From an uncultured Shewanella sp. (GTDB lineage Bacteria; Pseudomonadota; Gammaproteobacteria; Enterobacterales; Shewanellaceae): DNA of 64,000 bases. Numbering within the stretch: the first letter of the stretch is position 1; each line of letters starts with the position of its first letter. Shown piece after piece: positions 55,606 to 64,000 of this stretch. The DNA lies in NCBI RefSeq assembly GCF_947497935.1, contig NZ_CANMIO010000018.1:1-64000 (forward strand), in the 5' to 3' direction. A model generated the notes under the pieces. It was not told where the DNA came from. It worked only from the letters and a program-made list of their open reading frames with translations, and ran no database searches. A program made the translations under genes and the position numbers.

Positions 55606-56670
55606 ATGACTAATATTTTGAAATTAACGGTATGTGCCGCACTGGTAGCCACTTCATCATTTGCTGTAGCAAAGCAACCCGAATTCAGCCAGCATCACTG
55701 TAAGGCGGCTGAAACTAATGCCCAGCATTATCGTAACTTCCCAAGTGCTTTGCTCGAAGCTCAGGAGCGCCATGCCAACATAGGCAAAGTTCGTCAATCG
55801 AGAGCACAAGCGGGTGACGATACTTCCAATACATCACAATCTCCCTATGCAATGGTTAATGAAGTCACAGCTGACTACATCATTCCAGTGGTGTTTCATG
55901 TTTATGGCACAGTCCATAACGGTGATACCGTCAATGATGCGGTGATTATCGACGCATTAAATAAGACTAATGAAGACTTTCAAGGAAGAACCGCTGACTT
56001 TGCCGATATAGATCCTGAATTCCAATCAATAAAAGACTCACTAGGTATAGAGTTCCGTTTAGCCAGCATCGACCCTAACGGTAACCCAACCTCAGGGATT
56101 ATTTATCACCCTGAATCATCGGGTGCGGGTAACTACTCAAGCTCAGATGTTAAGCGAGATCATTGGGATAACTACCGCTATATGAATGTGTACATTCAAA
56201 ATGATCTCTATGCCGATGGCGTAACCAATAACTCTGGCGTTGCTTGGTACCCTGATACTGGAATGTCTGACGATGGCCTTGCTCGCGTTGCATACAACGG
56301 CGCTTATCTTGGAACAAATACAGATGAAAACTTTCGCTCAGTGCTAACCCATGAATTCGGCCACTTTCTCGATCTCATCCATACTTTTGAGGGTGGCTGT
56401 AAACGTGGTGCAGAAAGGCGCTGTTCAAGAACAGGAGATGAAACATGCGATACGCCACAACAAAATAGCTGGCAGATGAACCCTGGTGATGGCGGGATCC
56501 TTAACTGTATGGGTCAAACGATTAACTGGCAAAACTTTATGGCCTATTCAGATCAGTATGCTAATTACACCCAGCAACAAGTGGATCGCATGATTAATGG
56601 CTTAAGCAGCCCTTCAAGAGAGACCTTGTGGTCAGCATCAAACCTAGCTGCTACTGGCGTTGCTAATTAA
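55606..56670 (+). CDS. Secreted M43-like (pappalysin/cytophagalysin) metalloprotease with altered zinc motif
   Basis: 354 aa from the ATG at 55606, chosen for AAGAG seven bases before it and the signal peptide (to AVA) that follows; longer in-frame starts lack both. The zinc motif is H249-E250-F-G-H253-F-L-D256-L-I-H259. The metzincin pattern is HExxHxxGxxH, so the glycine is replaced by Asp. The Met-turn NFMAYSD (M312) is present, along with four cysteines around CKRGAERRC and CDTP typical of M43. A propeptide (about 20-90) precedes the catalytic domain, beginning at YIIPVVFHVYG. The substitution is unusual, but all three zinc ligands and the catalytic Glu remain. Confidence 0.85.
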   Translation: MTNILKLTVCAALVATSSFAVAKQPEFSQHHCKAAETNAQHYRNFPSALLEAQERHANIGKVRQSRAQAGDDTSNTSQSPYAMVNEVTADYIIPVVFHVYGTVHNGDTVNDAVIIDALNKTNEDFQGRTADFADIDPEFQSIKDSLGIEFRLASIDPNGNPTSGIIYHPESSGAGNYSSSDVKRDHWDNYRYMNVYIQNDLYADGVTNNSGVAWYPDTGMSDDGLARVAYNGAYLGTNTDENFRSVLTHEFGHFLDLIHTFEGGCKRGAERRCSRTGDETCDTPQQNSWQMNPGDGGILNCMGQTINWQNFMAYSDQYANYTQQQVDRMINGLSSPSRETLWSASNLAATGVAN

Positions 56671-56692
56671 CCGTATTAGCTAACAATTATCG

Positions 56693-56734
56693 TTAATTTC
56701 GTCCGTTTATTAAAAGATAAACGGACGAAATTAA
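56693..56734 (+). terminator. Perfect 18-bp hairpin after the metalloprotease gene
   Basis: The arm at 56693-56710 (TTAATTTCGTCCGTTTAT) is exactly complementary to 56717-56734 around a six-base loop. AT-rich ends but no T-run. Long for a simple terminator. Probable transcript end or processing site. Confidence 0.65.
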
Positions 56735-57009
56735 ACAGCCTGATGAACGGAATTAGGCTATACGTGCGAAATACAAAAGTAATTTTGTGAGACTTAATGA
56801 TATTACTGCCGCAAACAATCGATCAGCTTAACGAGCTACTGTAAGCATTGTAATTATTTAAGGTAATTGACGTTTTCATCTGACAAATAACGAAAAACGC
56901 ATCCCTTTTGATATGCCGGCTTTTGTTAGAATCGGTAACATTGATGCTCGATAGGCCGCTGTGATTTGGTTAAAGCTAAAGTCGGCTGCTTTTCATTTGA
57001 CAGAAAACA

Positions 57010-57041
57010 AAAAGCCCCCAACATTTCTGTTGAGGGCTTTT
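57010..57041 (-). terminator. Terminator of rnpB
   Basis: AAAAGCCCCCAACA and TGTTGAGGGCTTTT pair with one mismatch around a four-base loop. On the minus strand the tail is TTTTTGTTTT, just after the rnpB 3' end. Confidence 0.85.
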
Positions 57042-57049
57042 CTTTGATA

Positions 57050-57393
<344 letters not shown>

Positions 57394-57400
57394 GGCGCGG

Positions 57401-57429
57401 ATTATAGCTAAGCTCAAGCAACAAACCAA
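57401..57429 (-). promoter_or_regulatory. Promoter of rnpB
   Basis: On the minus strand, TATAAT (57401-57406) and a -35-like TTGGTT (57424-57429) separated by 17 bases. A GC-rich stretch (CCGCGCC) lies between the -10 and the predicted start near 57393, as in promoters under stringent control. Confidence 0.7.
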
Positions 57430-57558
57430 GGACTTTCACTAATCAACTTAACCTAACGCTCAACTATTAGAGAGCTATCTATAAATACAGCCAATAAATA
57501 CAGAGACGTCATATAGAGACTATTAAATAAAAAGTGCTAAGTCGTACAACTGAAAAAC

Positions 57559-58401
57559 TTACAGTCCGATCGATAAACCATGCTTATAAAGTGCATTCTT
57601 TTTAATGTCGTAAATCTGTCCCGCAACCGCCGCCGCTTTCTTCAGTGGCAGCTCCTCACACAGTAATTTAAGCGTATTGATCACCGTTGGTGAAAACTCT
57701 GACTCTTCATCGCTACGGTGGCCGTGACACATCAACACGATTTCGCCGCGCTGCTGGTTAGGATCATCTTTAACGGTTTGCAGCACTTCAGCCACTGGAC
57801 CCGAAAGGAAGGTCTCGAAGGTCTTAGTCACTTCACGCGCCATAACGATTTCGCGCTCTTCACCTAGTGCAGCCACGATTGACTCTAAGCTATGCACGAT
57901 ACGATGCGGTGATTCGTAAAAGATTAAGGTACGAGGATCATCTTTCAATGCCATTAATTTATCTAATCTCGCCTTCTCTTTTGATGGCAAGAAGCCTTCA
58001 AATGAGAAACGATCCGATGGTAAACCCGATGCAGATAAAGCCGTAATCGCCGCACAGGGTCCTGGCAATGGGATCACATTGAAGCCCGCTTCGCGTACTT
58101 GTTTGACTAAGTGATAACCCGGATCTGAGATAAGCGGCGTTCCCGCATCTGAAATCAAAGCAACGGCTTCGCCATTACCCAACTTTTGAATAATCCACTG
58201 GGCTCTGTCACGCTCGTTATGATCATGCAGCGCCGTTTTACGGGTCTCGATGCCGAAATGACTGAGCAACTTGCCGCTGTGGCGAGTGTCTTCACAGGCG
58301 ATAAGAGATACCTGATTCAGCACCTCTAGCGCACGGCTACTGATGTCTCCTAAATTCCCAATTGGTGTGGGAACAATGTAAAGCGCGACCGACAGGTCCA
58401 T
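57559..58401 (-). CDS. rsmI: 16S rRNA 2'-O-ribose C1402 methyltransferase
   Basis: 280 aa from the ATG at 58401, with AGAGG five bases before it. The conserved start ALYIVPTPIGNLGD follows; an upstream Met nine codons earlier is less likely. Motifs: EDTRHSGKLL, LISDAGTPLISDPG, VIPLPGPCAAITALSASGLP in pieces, FEGFLP and FYESPHR. It methylates the 2'-OH of C1402 in 16S rRNA using S-adenosylmethionine. The divergent neighbour is lpoA, as in E. coli. Confidence 0.96.
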   Translation of the reverse strand: MDLSVALYIVPTPIGNLGDISSRALEVLNQVSLIACEDTRHSGKLLSHFGIETRKTALHDHNERDRAQWIIQKLGNGEAVALISDAGTPLISDPGYHLVKQVREAGFNVIPLPGPCAAITALSASGLPSDRFSFEGFLPSKEKARLDKLMALKDDPRTLIFYESPHRIVHSLESIVAALGEEREIVMAREVTKTFETFLSGPVAEVLQTVKDDPNQQRGEIVLMCHGHRSDEESEFSPTVINTLKLLCEELPLKKAAAVAGQIYDIKKNALYKHGLSIGL

Positions 58402-58503
58402 ATCTACCTCTGTATTGAGTGTTGGCAAGAGTTTCTAACAATACTTTCGCCAAGGGGAAGAGCAGGTTAAACTATTAGCAGCATCTTACCAGAGTGAAGA
58501 CCC

Positions 58504-60393
58504 GTGTTAAAAAGACTGAATACAACAAAATTTATCTCTATCGCAATTTTATCTGCGGTTTTGTTCGGTTGCGGCACGACGACTGCGCCGGTAAAGACTG
58601 AAAAGACTGAAGTTTCTTTATCTTCGGTGACTAAGCCGTCATCACAATACCTGGCATTAGCCGCCAGCGAAAAAAACAAAGAAACTCAGGATAAGTATGT
58701 TTTACTCGCCGCACATGCCTTTATCAATGAAGGTAATGCCAGTGCCGCCGATAAAACATTGAAGTCTATTGCTCAAGATATCAGCCAAAAACCTGAGTTA
58801 CTGGCCGAGCATATTTACCTTTCGGCTCGAGTGCTCGAAATGACCTCAACTTATGATCATGCACTGCAGGTACTCAAATATCCAAGTAACTGGAAACTAC
58901 CTAACTGGCAATGGGTCAGCTACTACCAGTTCAAGGCACACCTATACCAGCTGATTAACCAGCCGATTGATCAAGTTAGACAGCTTAGCTTACTCAGTCA
59001 GTATCTCCCTGCTGCCGAAGCCCATGAAGTCAATGACACTATCTGGCGCTCACTGCAGCCGATTAATGAGCAAACGCTACTTAGCTTTAGTGACGATAGA
59101 ACAAACCCTATTTTTGCTGGCTGGGTGCAGCTCGCCTACATAGCTAAACACTATGCCGTGGATCCAAATGATCTGGTGCGCCACTTAGGCAGCTGGCAGC
59201 AGCTCAACCCTAACCACCCTGCTGCGGCAAAATTGCCAACAGATTTAGAAAAGGCGCTTAATACCCAGCCTTACCAACCAAAAAATATCGCGGTATTGCT
59301 GCCATTAACGGGTTCGCGTGCAGTTGTCGCCAACACAGTTAAGCAGGGCATTCTTGCTAACTATATGGCAATGGGCAATGACGATGTGACGCTTAACTTT
59401 TTCGATACCGCCACCGGAGCTCAAGCGGCTTATCAACAGGCTGTCGCTGCTGGTGCAGAATTTATCATTGGTCCGTTACTGCAATCTGAAGTCGAGCAGT
59501 TACAAAATATGACACCAGTGAGTGATGCCGTAAACGCTGCAGATGCCGCCCTTCCTGCAAGCTCAGTTCCTGCAAGCACTGTGGCAAATAAGACCATACC
59601 TCAGCTATATCTGAACCACATCGATACCTTTACGGCCGATCCAGATAAGTTCTTCTTTGCTCTGTCTCCAACTGATGAAGCTATCGATGCCGCTCAGCGC
59701 CTCTACAATGATGGTATTAAGCAACCACTCCTGCTGGTAAGCAACGATGCCGTTGGCCACCGCATGGCCGAAAGTTTTGCTAACGCCTGGAAAAAACTAA
59801 CCAATAACGTAGCCGAAATTCACTACTATGACGGCGGCGATAAGATGAAAGTGACAGTGCAAAAGGCCCTAGGGGTTATCGACAGTAAGGAACGTATTGC
59901 TCGTATTAAAGCGATTCTAACGCCTAAGATTGAAGCCGATTTTCGCTCACGCCGCGATATCGATGCGATTTATATGATCTCTGCCAGCAAAGATTTAGTG
60001 CTGCTTAAGCCCTTTATCGATGTTAACTTTAGTGTGTTTGCCGATCCAGTTCCGCTCTATACTACCAGCCGTAGCCGAGTCGAAGGCAATAGCCGCAATA
60101 CTGCTGAAGAGCTAAATAACCTCACCATTAGTGATATACCTTGGTTATTAACACCGAACACCGAAACTCAAATGGTGAACGAGCTATGGCCAAGCTGGAG
60201 CAATAGCCGCAAGAGACTATTTATAATGGGCTATGATGCGCTGGATTTAGTGGGTAAACTGGCTCAGATGCGCGCCTTACCAGGCTATCAGTTTTCAGGT
60301 CGTAGCGGCATGTTATCGGTGCAACCTGACGGCACATTAAACCGCCAGCTAAGTTGGGGCCGATACCAAAGGGGTAACTTACGTCCGCTATAA
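58504..60393 (+). CDS. lpoA: Outer-membrane lipoprotein activator of PBP1a
   Basis: 629 aa with a lipobox VLFGCGTT (Cys at about 20). The N-terminal half is TPR-like helical (DKYVLLAAHAFINEGNASAADKTL in pieces). The C-terminal half is a periplasmic-binding-protein type I fold (IAVLLPLTGSRAVVANTVKQGIL in pieces, PLYTTSRS, FIMGYDALDLV). It crosses the periplasm to activate the peptidoglycan synthase PBP1a. The start is a GTG at 58504. Divergent from rsmI and followed by yraN, as in enterobacteria. Confidence 0.94.
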   Translation: MLKRLNTTKFISIAILSAVLFGCGTTTAPVKTEKTEVSLSSVTKPSSQYLALAASEKNKETQDKYVLLAAHAFINEGNASAADKTLKSIAQDISQKPELLAEHIYLSARVLEMTSTYDHALQVLKYPSNWKLPNWQWVSYYQFKAHLYQLINQPIDQVRQLSLLSQYLPAAEAHEVNDTIWRSLQPINEQTLLSFSDDRTNPIFAGWVQLAYIAKHYAVDPNDLVRHLGSWQQLNPNHPAAAKLPTDLEKALNTQPYQPKNIAVLLPLTGSRAVVANTVKQGILANYMAMGNDDVTLNFFDTATGAQAAYQQAVAAGAEFIIGPLLQSEVEQLQNMTPVSDAVNAADAALPASSVPASTVANKTIPQLYLNHIDTFTADPDKFFFALSPTDEAIDAAQRLYNDGIKQPLLLVSNDAVGHRMAESFANAWKKLTNNVAEIHYYDGGDKMKVTVQKALGVIDSKERIARIKAILTPKIEADFRSRRDIDAIYMISASKDLVLLKPFIDVNFSVFADPVPLYTTSRSRVEGNSRNTAEELNNLTISDIPWLLTPNTETQMVNELWPSWSNSRKRLFIMGYDALDLVGKLAQMRALPGYQFSGRSGMLSVQPDGTLNRQLSWGRYQRGNLRPL

Positions 60394-60506
60394 AGCTGAT
60401 GCACCCTGACGTTAGGATAATTTACAAGTAAATACCCAAAGTTAAGCAGTCTCGATTATTGCTTTAGGATATAGTCAAATTGACGCCACAGGGATGAGCG
60501 AGTTTG

Positions 60507-60845
60507 ATGGCAAAAAATCTGAACCAAGGTCAAATAGCCGAACAAAGTGCACGACGATACTTGGAACGACGCGGCCTGAGGTTTATTGAGCAAAATGTAC
60601 GGTATCGCTTTGGCGAAATCGACATTGTGATGAAAGATGGCAGCGATTGGGTGTTCGTTGAGGTAAAATACCGCTCTCCATCTCAATACGGTGGAGCCGT
60701 CAATGCGTTGAGCCATGCACAAACTCTACGCATTAGAAAAGCGGCGAGTCATTACATACAGATTAATCGAATCGATGCCATATGTCGTTTCGATGTTGTC
60801 GCGGTCGATCCCGATGCCATACAGTGGATCCGCGATGCTTTTTAA
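60507..60845 (+). CDS. yraN: UPF0102 family protein YraN
   Basis: 112 aa from the ATG at 60507. Endonuclease-like fold with NVRYRFGEIDIVMKDGSDWVFVEVKYRS in pieces, which carries the E-x-D and E-V-K motif of the PD-(D/E)XK superfamily. The biochemical role is not established. It belongs to the conserved lpoA-yraN-diaA-dolP order. GCGAG lies just before the start, and the frame one codon earlier (TTG) is less likely. Confidence 0.93.
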   Translation: MAKNLNQGQIAEQSARRYLERRGLRFIEQNVRYRFGEIDIVMKDGSDWVFVEVKYRSPSQYGGAVNALSHAQTLRIRKAASHYIQINRIDAICRFDVVAVDPDAIQWIRDAF

Positions 60846-60918
60846 ATAGCTTAATTTTCATATGCTCAGTTAGGTAAAATACCTTTCTACCAAGCATATA
60901 TAAACATAGGGTTTATCC

Positions 60919-61512
60919 ATGTTAGAACGCATAAAAGACAGTTTTACCGAATCAATTCAAACTAAGATTGATGCATCTGAAGCCCTTCCAGAGTCAATCG
61001 CAAAAGCCGCAGAGATGATGGTTAACTGCCTACTAGGTGGCAATAAGATCTTAGCCTGTGGTAATGGCGGCAGTGCTGGCGATGCGCAGCATTTCTCTGC
61101 TGAGCTATTAAACCGTTATGAAATTGAGCGTCCACCGCTACCTGCAATTGCATTGAGCTGTGATACTTCAACCATCACCGCGATTGCTAACGATTATAGC
61201 TATGATGAAATTTTCTCTAAGCAGATTATGGCACTGGGTCAGCCTGGTGATATCTTACTAGCGATTTCAACTAGCGGTAACTCAGGTAACGTGATTAAAG
61301 CGATGGAAGCAGCCCTAAGCCGTGATATGACGATTGTATCGTTAACGGGTAAGGACGGCGGCGCGATGGCTGGCCTTCTGAGCGTCAATGACGTTGAGAT
61401 CCGCGTACCTTCAAACGTGACTGCGCGTATTCAGGAAGTTCACCTGCTAGCGATTCACTGCCTATGTGACAATATCGACCGCACGCTATTCCCGCAGGAC
61501 GAGCAGGCATGA
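60919..61512 (+). CDS. diaA: DnaA initiator-associating protein DiaA (SIS domain)
   Basis: 197 aa, one SIS domain: KILACGNGGSAGDAQHFSAELLNRYE in pieces, GDILLAISTSGNSGNVIKA, and IQEVHLLAIHCLCD. Resembles sedoheptulose-7-phosphate isomerase GmhA, but the context between yraN and dolP marks it as DiaA, which binds DnaA and promotes its assembly at oriC. AGGG precedes the ATG. Its TGA overlaps the ATG of dolP. Confidence 0.92.
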   Translation: MLERIKDSFTESIQTKIDASEALPESIAKAAEMMVNCLLGGNKILACGNGGSAGDAQHFSAELLNRYEIERPPLPAIALSCDTSTITAIANDYSYDEIFSKQIMALGQPGDILLAISTSGNSGNVIKAMEAALSRDMTIVSLTGKDGGAMAGLLSVNDVEIRVPSNVTARIQEVHLLAIHCLCDNIDRTLFPQDEQA

Positions 61513-62078
61513 GAGCACTGCTCCCATTAATCGCCGTTGTATTAATGCTACAAGGCTGCGCAGGGGCCATTATGGTCGGCGCAGTTGGCGGCGCAATGAT
61601 GGTTAATGACGAGCGTAGCTTTAAGACTCAAATTGACGATACCAATGCCGACTTTAATGTCTCCAGCGCGTTAGCATCTCATGATGATTTAAACAATCAA
61701 GCCAACATTAGTGGCATCGTAATGAACTCCAATGTATTGATGATTGGCCAGGCGCCAAACTCTATGCTCAGGGATAAAGCCATTCGTGTCATTAAAGAGT
61801 TGCAGATTGGTGGAAAGATCCACAACCAGATCCGTATAGGTAATCCCACCTCATTTACAACGCGTAGTAACGATACTTGGATCACCACCAAGGTGAAGGG
61901 ACGCATGCTTAATGAGAAAGGCTTAGATGTTACTAACATCAAAGTCGTTACTGAAAATGGTGAAGTGTTTCTGGTTGGATATGTTGAGCGAGAACAGGCC
62001 GATTTAGCCGTTGAGGTCGCTCGAAATACTGCTGGTGTACGTAAAGTCATTAAAGTGTTTGAGTACACGGACTCTTAA
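61509..62078 (+). CDS. dolP: Outer-membrane lipoprotein with two BON domains, DolP (YraP)
   Basis: 189 aa. Lipobox MLQGCAG (Cys at about residue 16). Two BON domains at about 45-115 and 120-188: NISGIVMNSNVLMIGQAPN and TNIKVVTENGEVFLVGYVEREQADLA in pieces. It binds anionic phospholipid and supports outer-membrane integrity and BAM function. Overlaps diaA by four bases (ATGA), so coupled. Confidence 0.94.
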   Translation: MRALLPLIAVVLMLQGCAGAIMVGAVGGAMMVNDERSFKTQIDDTNADFNVSSALASHDDLNNQANISGIVMNSNVLMIGQAPNSMLRDKAIRVIKELQIGGKIHNQIRIGNPTSFTTRSNDTWITTKVKGRMLNEKGLDVTNIKVVTENGEVFLVGYVEREQADLAVEVARNTAGVRKVIKVFEYTDS

Positions 62079-62112
62079 TCTGTAGCACAGAGACGTCCAC
62101 CAGCGATTAAAG

Positions 62113-62146
62113 AAATCATCCCGCTTTTTGCTCGATGATTTTTTTT
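62113..62146 (+). terminator. Terminator of the lpoA-dolP cluster, overlapping the convergent gene's stop
   Basis: AAATCATC (62113-62120) pairs with GATGATTT (62134-62141), followed by a run of T. The stem contains the stop codon and last codons of the convergent DMT transporter gene, so one sequence serves both uses. Confidence 0.7.
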
Positions 62147-63000
62147 GGTCTTAAATAAGCAACTCTTGCCGCAACCCATGGGATAATTAAAGACGGCAAC
62201 ACAATAAACCCAGCGCCAACCCAACTCAAACCATCTAACCACTCGTCAAACAATAGCCAGCCAAACAATACGCAAAATAGTAGCCCAGTGTATTCGGCTA
62301 TCGCGATTTGACTCGCCTCGGCCTTACGGTAAGCCAACACGCATAACCAGTGATAAGCCAGCAAGAAACTATTACTGAGCGCAGCCATGCCGATTAGCGC
62401 CCAACTGACTCCCTCGAAGCCCTGCACTAACACCATAATGAATGTCAGCGGGATACTGAGCGTGTTGTAAAGCATCAAGGTGACACTCGGGTTTTCGGTG
62501 TCGGGTAACTTACGCAGTGCTAGCTGATTCAGGGCAAAGGTGAATGCAGAGATCAGCACCGCAATACCAAACCAGTTTATCTCGCTGGGGCGCAACAGAA
62601 TTAAGATGCCGATAAATCCTAGAATAGTGGCGATCCACTGAGTTGGTGTGACCTTCTCTTTAAGAAATAATGACCCCATCAGGACTATCATCAGAGGTGC
62701 AGAAAAAAACAGTGAGCTTACTGTTGCCATAGGCAATGACATCAAGCCCATGATCAGACAAACCGCGCCCAATGCCCCCGTGTTAGAGCGGAAGAAGTGC
62801 ACTTTAAGGTGTCTGGTCGCAGGCCTTTTGGCGTAAAACCACAGCGGTAATAACATTAATACCGACAAAAGCTGACGCAAGAACAAAAAGGTGGCCGCGT
62901 TGCTACCCTCTGGGATCCATTTAATAGACACATCGTAGAGTGCACTAAAAAGATTACCAAAAACGAGTATTGCCATGGCAATCATGACGTTGGATTTCAT
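62116..63000 (-). CDS. EamA/DMT-superfamily transporter
   Basis: 294 aa from the ATG at 63000; a GTG four codons earlier is the alternative. Ten TM helices in two EamA repeats (LFLRQLLSVLMLLPLWFYAKRP and MGLMSLPMATVSSLFFSAPL in the first; IAIAEYTGLLFCVLFGWLLFDE in the second). Exports or imports a small metabolite, often an amino acid or nucleotide-like compound; the substrate is unknown. Divergent from a LysR gene, which may regulate it. Confidence 0.88.
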   Translation of the reverse strand: MKSNVMIAMAILVFGNLFSALYDVSIKWIPEGSNAATFLFLRQLLSVLMLLPLWFYAKRPATRHLKVHFFRSNTGALGAVCLIMGLMSLPMATVSSLFFSAPLMIVLMGSLFLKEKVTPTQWIATILGFIGILILLRPSEINWFGIAVLISAFTFALNQLALRKLPDTENPSVTLMLYNTLSIPLTFIMVLVQGFEGVSWALIGMAALSNSFLLAYHWLCVLAYRKAEASQIAIAEYTGLLFCVLFGWLLFDEWLDGLSWVGAGFIVLPSLIIPWVAARVAYLRPKKIIEQKAG

Positions 63001-63143
63001 CTGCAATTCCACAGTACAACTGAATTTGGGTGCATGATATCGCCCGCAAAATCTAAACTAAAATGATGTTTTTTTTCCATTCATGAATTAAATTAATACC
63101 ATGATAAAGATCACTTATTAAATTCATACATAGGACCCTCGCC

Positions 63144-64000
63144 ATGCGCAAACTGCCCCCTCTCAGGGCGCTACAAGTCTTTGAGGCCGCCGCCAGACAA
63201 TCACATTTCTCCCGTGCGGCCGCGGAACTTTGTATTACCCAAAGCGCGGTGTCCCATCAAGTCAAACAGCTTGAAGAGCACTATGGCGAGCGACTATTTA
63301 AGCGTGAGGGACGACAACTACGACTGACTAGCAAAGGCAAGTTGCTATATAAAGAATTAGAGCGAATCTTTAATGAACTTAGTGATTTAAGCATGCAGAT
63401 AAGTGGCGACAGTAATGATCAGCTGCGCCTTGCCGTTTATAGCTCATTTGCGATCAAATGGCTCATCCCTAGGCTCAGTGATTTTAGGCGCCAACATCCG
63501 CAAATAAAAATCCGTCTCAATATGATTGCCGATGATCCCGAGTTAAGCGACAGTGTGGCCGACATGTTTATCACGGGCCAAAGTGGCCAATTAGGTTACC
63601 ATCATCACTTATTACATAAGGAGCGCTTAATTCCGGTGATTAGCCCAAGCTTGATGGTTCCAGATAGCCTAGCACTGGACGAATTAGCTAAACACCCATT
63701 GCTGACTGTTGACGAGGGACCTCTCGGATTAGATTGGGACAGATGGTTTGTGGCTAACAACTTAGCCCTACCAGCAGAGCAACAACAACAACAACAACAT
63801 GTTTTTAGTCATGTGTTAATGGCTATTGAGGCTGCTATTGCAGGCCAAGGGATCGCACTCGCATCGGATTTTATGGTGCAGGCCGATATCGAAAGAGGCT
63901 TATTGGTTGAGTTGGATTTACCCGATATTTTGACTGGATTTGAGTTCTACTTCAGCTGTAAACAGAGACGACTCAAAGAGCCCGCTATTGCCGCCTTTGT
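63144..64000 (+). CDS. GcvA-like LysR-family regulator (3' end outside window)
   Basis: 285 codons visible from the ATG at 63144, open at the right edge. The N-terminus MRKLPPLRALQVFEAAARQSHFSRAAAELCITQSAVSHQVKQLEEHYG in pieces is the classic GcvA/AmpR-type HTH. The effector domain is nearly complete, so only about 15-20 residues are missing. An unusual run of six CAA codons (63780-63797) gives a poly-Gln stretch in a surface loop. AGGA precedes the ATG. Divergent from the DMT transporter gene, whose control is the natural guess. Confidence 0.88.
   Translation, partial: MRKLPPLRALQVFEAAARQSHFSRAAAELCITQSAVSHQVKQLEEHYGERLFKREGRQLRLTSKGKLLYKELERIFNELSDLSMQISGDSNDQLRLAVYSSFAIKWLIPRLSDFRRQHPQIKIRLNMIADDPELSDSVADMFITGQSGQLGYHHHLLHKERLIPVISPSLMVPDSLALDELAKHPLLTVDEGPLGLDWDRWFVANNLALPAEQQQQQQHVFSHVLMAIEAAIAGQGIALASDFMVQADIERGLLVELDLPDILTGFEFYFSCKQRRLKEPAIAAF

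Larger units (their letters stand above)
56671..57049. other. Intergenic region with hairpins between metalloprotease gene and rnpB
   Basis: 379 bases. A perfect 18-bp hairpin at 56693-56734 and a terminator at 57010-57041 (both listed separately) mark its ends. The roughly 270 bases between them hold no credible open frame. Confidence 0.6.

Overview
The window looks like chromosomal DNA of a marine Shewanella-type gammaproteobacterium. This rests on gene content and product recognition, not a database search. The markers are the rnpB / rsmI / lpoA / yraN / diaA / dolP block, YgiQ, YgbA, several molybdopterin respiratory enzymes without an obvious quinol anchor, many outer-membrane porins, a TonB receptor and a high density of signalling proteins. 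No tRNA, rRNA operon, IS element, prophage or CRISPR array was seen.

Layout. 1-5441 (minus strand): a membrane-anchored Glu-Pro repeat protein cut by the window edge, a PTS EIIC-EAL fusion protein and a TonB-dependent receptor. 5969-6364: YgbA-like protein. 6640-13489: a signalling island. It holds a receiver-PP2C phosphatase, a STAS antagonist, an RsbW-like HATPase and an Hpt protein (partner switch plus phosphotransfer), then a porin-like protein and a short PstS-like periplasmic protein on the opposite strand, then a hybrid histidine kinase. 13665-18084: a 7TM protein that looks like an AraC-type membrane regulator without its HTH, then a TetR regulator facing an EmrAB-like efflux pair across a perfect palindrome. 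18248-21725: S9 peptidase, SYLF protein, an 11-copy heptanucleotide array and a secreted unknown.

22091-33201 is an anaerobic-respiration region. A TtrB/TtrA-like pair without a TtrC anchor is separated by an AT-rich gap and a LysR regulator from a second operon (catalytic Mo subunit, Fe-S subunit, TorD-type chaperone, cytochrome b) followed by a porin. 33336-41990 carries housekeeping and membrane genes (LpxL-like, YkvA, YgiQ, MAPEG, ThrE-like, an Omp85-like barrel, a lipoprotein, an SMR transporter). 42193-45960 is the formaldehyde detoxification locus (fghA, adhC, a DksA-type zinc finger protein, LysR). The SMR gene carries the same operator and promoter layout as adhC and is probably in the same regulon.

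46119-56670: a large lipoprotein, an NDH-2-like flavoprotein, a ProXWV-type ABC importer translationally coupled to an outer-membrane channel, and an M43-like metalloprotease with an altered zinc motif. 57050-62078 is the conserved block of RNase P RNA, rsmI, lpoA, yraN, diaA and dolP. The window closes with a DMT transporter and a divergent GcvA-like LysR gene cut by the right edge.

The strongest candidates for something new are the Hpt-linked partner switch, the EIIC-EAL fusion with a changed transport residue, the SMR gene in the formaldehyde regulon, the two Mo enzymes of uncertain substrate, and the porin coupled to the ProXWV-type importer.
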